6,548 nucleotides of DNA, taken from positions 1-6,548 of the forward strand of contig JBBRLB010000215.1 of the NCBI GenBank assembly GCA_038231575.1, written 5' to 3'. This stretch comes from CAITWF01 sp038231575. Lineage in GTDB: Bacteria; Verrucomicrobiota; Verrucomicrobiia; Opitutales; Opitutaceae. The notes under the pieces are model-generated. The model was not told the origin of the DNA. It ran no database searches and saw only the letters and a program-made list of their open reading frames with translations. The position numbers were made by a program, and so were the translations under genes. Shown here one piece after another: positions 6,047-6,548 of this stretch; the stretch's first letter is position 1, and every line of letters begins with the position of its first letter.

Positions 6047-6547
6047 TTACTGTTTCTTGTTCTTACCTTTTTTCGCGCCCGTGGCGTTGCCGGAGGCCTC
6101 CTCGGAGGTGCGCGGCGGATTCACTTCGGGGAAACGGCCCTGGTCGTCGGTATCAATGATCCAGGTATCGAGAGCGGCGCGGAGCTTTTTCAACTCGGCT
6201 TGGTCGACGGGGGTGGTGGAAGCGGCGAGGTTTTTGATTTGGTGGGGATCGGTCTCGAGGTCGTAGAGTTCTTCGGCGGGCTGGCGGGGTTGGCAGAGGA
6301 AATCCTGCGCGGGGGTGAGCTTGCCGGCGGCGTGCAGTTCCTTGAGGAGGTTCCAGACGGGGTATTGAGTTTCCTTGTAATTGTTGGCGGCGAGGAAGGG
6401 GACTTCAGGGGTGTAGTTGCGGATGTAGCGGTAGCGGGCGTCGCGCACGGCGCGGATGCGCATGGAGGTCTCGTCGCAGCGGTCGCGGAAGCCGAAGGTA
6501 AATTCAGACGCGGCCTCGGCGCGGGGACCGACGACGATTTTGCCCTG
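6047..6547 (-). CDS. Sulfatase, C-terminal 166 residues (5' end outside the window)
   Basis: The frame is already open at the right edge; the first in-frame ATG (6463) is internal and the 28 preceding codons (QGKIVVGPRAEAA...FGFRDRCDETS) continue the same domain. The visible part is a sulfatase C-terminal subdomain: RDRCDETSMRIRAVRD, RYRYIRNYTPE, a stretch near PVWNLLKELHAAGKLTPAQ, then EELYDLETDPHQIKNLA and a final helix. This pattern is familiar from N-sulfoglucosamine sulfohydrolase-like (S1_8-type) sulfatases, assigned from recall. The catalytic half is not in the window, so its motif cannot be checked. The protein ends in a polar, lysine-rich tail (GNATGAKKGKNKKQ). The stop is 20 bases from the next start, with no terminator between, so it is probably in the same operon. 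Confidence 0.88.
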   Translation of the reverse strand, partial: QGKIVVGPRAEAASEFTFGFRDRCDETSMRIRAVRDARYRYIRNYTPEVPFLAANNYKETQYPVWNLLKELHAAGKLTPAQDFLCQPRQPAEELYDLETDPHQIKNLAASTTPVDQAELKKLRAALDTWIIDTDDQGRFPEVNPPRTSEEASGNATGAKKGKNKKQ

Positions 6548-6548
6548 G

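Overview
The window is a GC-rich bacterial segment in which every credible gene lies on the minus strand. Nearly all of it codes for exported type I (formylglycine) sulfatases. Read 5' to 3' on the minus strand, the order is: the C-terminal part of a sulfatase entering from the right edge (6547-6047); a complete arylsulfatase (6026-4440); a complete sulfatase overlapping it by 4 bases (4443-3004); a third complete sulfatase (2970-1429); a strong intrinsic terminator (1413-1371); a signal peptide joined to the C-terminal subdomain of an arylsulfatase A-like enzyme (1347-931); the N-terminal part of a further sulfatase (934-116), cut short by an insertion sequence; and the end of that insertion sequence with the first codons of its transposase (135-1), running off the left edge.

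Dense, divergent sulfatases without Shine-Dalgarno motifs at their starts, in GC-rich DNA, suggest Verrucomicrobiota (Opitutales-like) or Planctomycetota. This is inference from family habits; the window has no phylogenetic marker. The three complete proteins each have a signal peptide, the C-x-P-S/T-R formylglycine motif, the Asp-Asp metal site, G-K-W-H and S-D-N-G, so they look catalytically competent if a formylglycine-generating enzyme is encoded elsewhere. They are not recent duplicates of one another. A plausible role is stepwise removal of different sulfate esters from a complex sulfated polysaccharide in the periplasm or outside the cell. No glycoside hydrolase, transporter or regulator is present to identify the substrate.

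The cluster has two zones. Genes upstream of the terminator are intact as far as they can be seen. The two cistrons downstream of it are both damaged: one has lost its catalytic domain and the other is interrupted by the insertion sequence. The best leads are the IS junction (135/136), the hairpin directly before the transposase start codon, and the catalytic-domain-less secreted fragment. I saw no evidence of a new defence system, CRISPR array, RNA gene or plus-strand gene.
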